A stretch of DNA of 64,000 nt, taken from positions 1,612,001 through 1,676,000 of the forward strand of contig JACKHC010000001.1 in the NCBI GenBank assembly GCA_020639235.1. The letters are read 5' to 3'. Of the stretch, positions 61,335 to 64,000 are shown piece after piece. Both the position numbers and the translations under genes were made by a program. The stretch's first letter is position 1; each line of letters opens with the position of its first letter. This DNA comes from Phycisphaeraceae bacterium (GTDB lineage Bacteria; Planctomycetota; Phycisphaerae; Phycisphaerales; UBA1924). A model generated the notes under the pieces. That model ran no database searches and was not told the origin of the DNA. It worked only from the letters and a program-made list of their open reading frames with translations.

Positions 61335-63452
61335 CTAGTTTCCTCGGGGCTTGCCGGAGCGGCGGCCGGTTTTGCGTGGGCGGTCGGTCGATTTTTCTGC
61401 GGCGGTGCGGGAGATGGTTCCGGTGGCGCCGGCGGCGATTTTCTTTTTGAGTGAGGCGACCTGGTCGCGGAGTTGTGCTGCACGCTCGAACTGGAGTTCG
61501 TTGGCGGCGTCGAGCATCTCGTCTTCGAGGATTCGGACGAGTTCGGTGATCTCGTATTGCTCTTCGTTGGTGGCGACGACCTGTCGCGCGGTGCGGTGGG
61601 CCTTGAGTTCCATCTCGATGCCGCGGCGGATGGCTTTGCGGATGGTCTCGGGGGTGATGTTGTGCTCGGTGTTGTAGGCGATCTGCTTGGCGCGGCGGCG
61701 TTCGGTTTCTTCGATGGCGAACTGGAGCGCGGGGGTCATGGCGTCGGCGTAGAGCACGACGCGGCCCTCGACATTGCGCGCGGCGCGGCCGATGGTCTGG
61801 ATGAGCGAGGTGGGGGAGCGGAGGAAGCCGGTCTTGTCGGCGTCGAGGATGCAGACGAGGCGGACCTCGGGGAGGTCGAGCCCTTCGCGGAGGAGGTTGA
61901 CGCCGACGAGGACATCGAAGACGCCCTCGCGGAGTTCGCGGAGGATCTCGACGCGCTCGAGCGTGTCGACTTCGGAGTGTAGGTAGCGGACTTTGATGCC
62001 TTGCTGCGCGATGTAGTTGGTGAGGTCTTCGCACAGCCGTTTGGTGAGCGCGGTGACGAGCACGCGCCCGCCCCCCCCATCTTTGCCAATCGTCTCTTTG
62101 CACTCCTCCAGCAAGTCCGCGACCTGTCCGCGCGCGGGTTTGATATCGAGGACTGGGTCGACGAGTCCGGTGGGGCGGATGACCTGCTCGACGATCTCGC
62201 CGGCGGTTTTCTCGAGTTCGTACGGGCCGGGCGTGGCGCTGACGAAGATGAGCTGCGGCGCGGATTGCTCGAACTCTTGGAAGGTGAGGGGTCGGTTGTC
62301 GAGGGCGCTGGGGAGGCGGAAGCCGTGATCGACGAGGACTTTCTTGCGGGCCTGATCGCCGTTGTACATGGCGCGGATCTGCGGCGTGGTGACATGGCTC
62401 TCGTCGATGAACATCAGCCACCCCCCCTTGCCCGAACCGTTCGCGGAGGGGGCGCGGTCGAAGTAATCGAGAAGGGTGAATGGCTTTTCTCCGGGCGAGC
62501 GGCCGTCGAGATGGCGGGAGTAGTTCTCGATGCCGGAGCAGAAGCCGACCTCCTGCATCATCTCGAGGTCGTACTTGGTGCGGGCGAGGAGGCGTTGGGC
62601 TTCGAGGAGTTTGCCCTCCGAGCGCAGGTGCATGACTTGTTCGTCGAGTTCAGCGCGGATGTTGGCGATGGCGGTGGCCATGGTGTCCTCGGGCGTGACA
62701 TAGTGCACGGCGGGGAAGACATGGATCATGGACTCGTCGGCCAGGACTTCGCCGGTGGTTGGGTTGATGAGCGCGATGGAGTCGACATCGTCGCCGAAGA
62801 GATCGAGACGGATGGCGTACTGCTCGTAGGCGGGGTGGAGTTCGATGACATCGCCCTTGACGCGGTATGTTCCTCGCGCGAGGTCCATGTCGTTGCGGCG
62901 GTACTGCATGTCGGCGAGGGCGAGGAGGAAGGCGCGGCGGTCGAGGGTATCGCCCTTTCGGACGGTGACGACTTTGTTGTGGTAGGCGTCGGGGGAGCCG
63001 AGGCCGAAGATGCAGGAGACGGAGGAGACAACGATGGTGTCGCGGCGGGAGAGGATGGCGCTGGTGGCGGCGAGGCGGAGTCGGTCGAGGTCGTCGTTGC
63101 GCGAGGCGTCTTTCTCGATGTAGATGTCGCGCTGGGGGATGTAGGCCTCGGGCTGGTAGTAGTCGTAGTAGGAGACGAAGTAGGCGACGGCGTTGTGCGG
63201 GAAGAGTTCCTTCATCTCTTCGTAGAGCTGCGCGGCGAGGGTTTTGTTGTGCGAGAGGATGAGGGTGGGTTTTTGGGTGCGCTGGATGACCTGCGCCATG
63301 GTGAAGGTCTTGCCGGTGCCGGTGGCGCCGAGGAGGACCTGGTGGGGCGCTGCGGCGTTGACACCCTTGACGAGCGCCTCGATGGCGGCGGGCTGATCGC
63401 CGGTGGGCGTCATGTCGGTGGTGAGTTGGAACTGGCGGTCGGTGTCGATCAC
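61335..63452 (-). CDS. uvrB: UvrABC system protein B
   Basis: Damage-verifying helicase subunit of nucleotide excision repair. The 705 residues start at a GTG (MIDTDRQFQLTTDMTPTGDQ) set 6 nt after a TACACT box. Motifs: LLGATGTGKTFTMAQVI (Walker A), the beta-hairpin YYDYYQPEAYIPQRDIYIEKD, GWLMFIDESHVTTPQI (Walker B region), VSATPGPYE, REGLDLPEVRLV, IQTIGRAARN and the UvrC-binding C-terminal UVR helix pair (LEDEMLDAANELQFERAAQLRD-like). Small glycine insertions coded by G tracts occur at about 342-344 and 459-461. A basic tail of about 30 residues follows. All helicase motifs are intact. Confidence 0.96.
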   Translation of the reverse strand: MIDTDRQFQLTTDMTPTGDQPAAIEALVKGVNAAAPHQVLLGATGTGKTFTMAQVIQRTQKPTLILSHNKTLAAQLYEEMKELFPHNAVAYFVSYYDYYQPEAYIPQRDIYIEKDASRNDDLDRLRLAATSAILSRRDTIVVSSVSCIFGLGSPDAYHNKVVTVRKGDTLDRRAFLLALADMQYRRNDMDLARGTYRVKGDVIELHPAYEQYAIRLDLFGDDVDSIALINPTTGEVLADESMIHVFPAVHYVTPEDTMATAIANIRAELDEQVMHLRSEGKLLEAQRLLARTKYDLEMMQEVGFCSGIENYSRHLDGRSPGEKPFTLLDYFDRAPSANGSGKGGWLMFIDESHVTTPQIRAMYNGDQARKKVLVDHGFRLPSALDNRPLTFQEFEQSAPQLIFVSATPGPYELEKTAGEIVEQVIRPTGLVDPVLDIKPARGQVADLLEECKETIGKDGGGGRVLVTALTKRLCEDLTNYIAQQGIKVRYLHSEVDTLERVEILRELREGVFDVLVGVNLLREGLDLPEVRLVCILDADKTGFLRSPTSLIQTIGRAARNVEGRVVLYADAMTPALQFAIEETERRRAKQIAYNTEHNITPETIRKAIRRGIEMELKAHRTARQVVATNEEQYEITELVRILEDEMLDAANELQFERAAQLRDQVASLKKKIAAGATGTISRTAAEKSTDRPRKTGRRSGKPRGN

Positions 63453-63458
63453 GGGTGG

Positions 63459-63464
63459 AGTGTA
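63459..63464 (-). promoter_or_regulatory. Putative -10 box (TACACT), 6 nt before uvrB
   Basis: TACACT on the minus strand, then six bases and the GTG start of uvrB. Same hexamer and gap as tgt. No SOS (LexA) box was recognised nearby. Confidence 0.5.
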
Positions 63465-63502
63465 GGCGGAGGGGGAGTGGAGTCAGGCAAGAGGGTGCGG
63501 AA

Positions 63503-63560
63503 GTCCCCTCCGTCACACTCCGTATGACACCTCCCCCGCTGGCAGCAGGAGAGGGAGCGA
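63503..63560 (+). repeat. Two-hairpin palindromic repeat (copy 9)
   Basis: CCCCTCCGTCA / TGACACCTCCCCC with CGCTGGCAGCAGGAGAGGG. Located between divergent uvrB and the efflux permease, just upstream of a TATAAT box. Confidence 0.8.
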
Positions 63561-63570
63561 GAGGCCGCGC

Positions 63571-63576
63571 TATAAT
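63571..63576 (+). promoter_or_regulatory. Consensus -10 box (TATAAT) before the efflux permease
   Basis: Perfect TATAAT, 8 nt before the first ATG at 63585 (5 nt before an in-frame GTG). No -35 consensus at the usual distance. Best match to the leaderless pattern in the window. Confidence 0.6.
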
Positions 63577-63584
63577 CGGGCGTG

Positions 63585-64000
63585 ATGATGATGCGCGTGA
63601 TCGAGTCTGTGTACGAGGTGGCGCTGGAAGCGGCGCCGTGGTTGGTGCTGGGGCTGATCGCGGCGGGGTTGATTCATGCTTTCCTGCCGCCGGCGAAGGT
63701 GACGAAATGGCTGGGGGGGCATGGGATCGGTTCGATCATCAAGGCGGCGCTTCTCGGCGCGCCGTTGCCGTTGTGTTCGTGCGGCGTGTTGCCGGTGGCG
63801 GTTGGGCTGCGGAAGGCGGGGGCTTCGAGGGGGGCGACGGCGTCGTTCATGGTGTCGACGCCGGAGACGGGCGTGGACTCGATCAGCGTGACTTTTGCGC
63901 TGATGGGGCCGGTGTTCGCTGTTCTGCGCCCGATCGCGGCGGTTGTCAGCGCGATGGTGACGGGGCTGCTGGTGGAGTGGTTCGCGGCGGGGGAGGTGAT
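63585..64000 (+). CDS. SO_0444-family Cu/Zn efflux permease (3' end cut by window)
   Basis: The first ~138 residues of a membrane permease. The start MMMRVIESVYEVALEA is the first of three ATGs after a TATAAT box. Seen: helix APWLVLGLIAAGLIHAFL, then the signature Cys pair and turn GAPLPLCSCGVLPVAVGLRK and GASRGATASFMVSTPETGVD, which are characteristic of the SO_0444/ArsP-like permeases (DUF318 relatives). It should export heavy metals across the inner membrane; copper or zinc is assigned by family only. The downstream half and any regulator lie outside the window. Confidence 0.88.
   Translation, partial: MMMRVIESVYEVALEAAPWLVLGLIAAGLIHAFLPPAKVTKWLGGHGIGSIIKAALLGAPLPLCSCGVLPVAVGLRKAGASRGATASFMVSTPETGVDSISVTFALMGPVFAVLRPIAAVVSAMVTGLLVEWFAAGEV

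Overview
The window is a 64 kb piece of a high-GC chromosome from a Gram-negative-type bacterium that is very probably a member of the Planctomycetes, class Phycisphaerae. This is inferred from several things. Secreted proteins end in short DxDxDG (dockerin-like) modules of the form VDVDDLN...WG.AC, and one ends in a PEP-CTERM-like tail. CHASE2 cyclase and FecR genes are paired, SecD and SecF are fused, and a FlgI-like HEAT lipoprotein is present. LPS genes (waaA/kdtA and hldD) and an Mla-type lipid system show an outer membrane. No plasmid, phage, transposase or CRISPR was seen.

Layout. 0-5.4 kb: the 3' part of a CHASE2 adenylate cyclase gene and a large secreted FecR protein. 5.4-9 kb (minus): gdhA, psuG and a secreted EEP-fold nuclease/phosphatase. 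9.1-12.2 kb (plus): tRNA-Val, waaA, thiL and a frame-broken tsaE running into a YacG-type zinc ribbon. 12.3-23 kb (minus): a Fur-like regulator, polX, recG, an OmpA-type lipoprotein, a prepilin peptidase, xseB, a hypothetical, xseA, mlaD and mlaF. 23-34 kb (plus): Nudix, site-2 protease, rhomboid, tgt-yajC-secDF, LysM protein, hldD and a hydrolase. 34-42 kb (minus): smc, the FlgI-like lipoprotein, a PA0069-type radical SAM protein and a coiled-coil protein. 42-46 kb: tilS with a receiver-like partner, an alternative sigma factor and sod. 46-51 kb (plus): secreted PEP-CTERM, dockerin and lipase-like proteins. 51-64 kb: a B12 radical SAM protein, mnmA, putA, an FG-GAP protein, a GNAT enzyme, uvrB and the start of an SO_0444-type Cu/Zn efflux permease.

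How the genes relate: most are housekeeping. They cover DNA repair (PolX, RecG, XseA/B, UvrB), chromosome structure (SMC), tRNA modification (Tgt, TsaE, TilS, MnmA), protein export (YajC, SecDF), envelope biogenesis (WaaA, HldD, Mla, OmpA/LysM) and glutamate/proline catabolism (GdhA, PutA). The accessory flavour lies at 46-51 kb and 57-60 kb.

The unusual content is mostly not new gene families. (1) Strand composition reverses at about 43.3-45.4 kb: C-rich plus strand to the left and G-rich to the right, whatever the gene direction, as expected at a replication origin. (2) A two-hairpin palindromic repeat occurs at least nine times, twice inside reading frames (mnmA, putA) and once supplying the tail and stop codon of waaA. 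(3) Poly-G tracts always lie on the coding strand and form glycine loops inside conserved enzymes; one pair breaks the tsaE frame. (4) Many genes have a TAnnnT box 6-8 nt before the start codon, suggesting leaderless mRNAs. Homopolymer lengths should be checked on reads before the frame break is taken as real.
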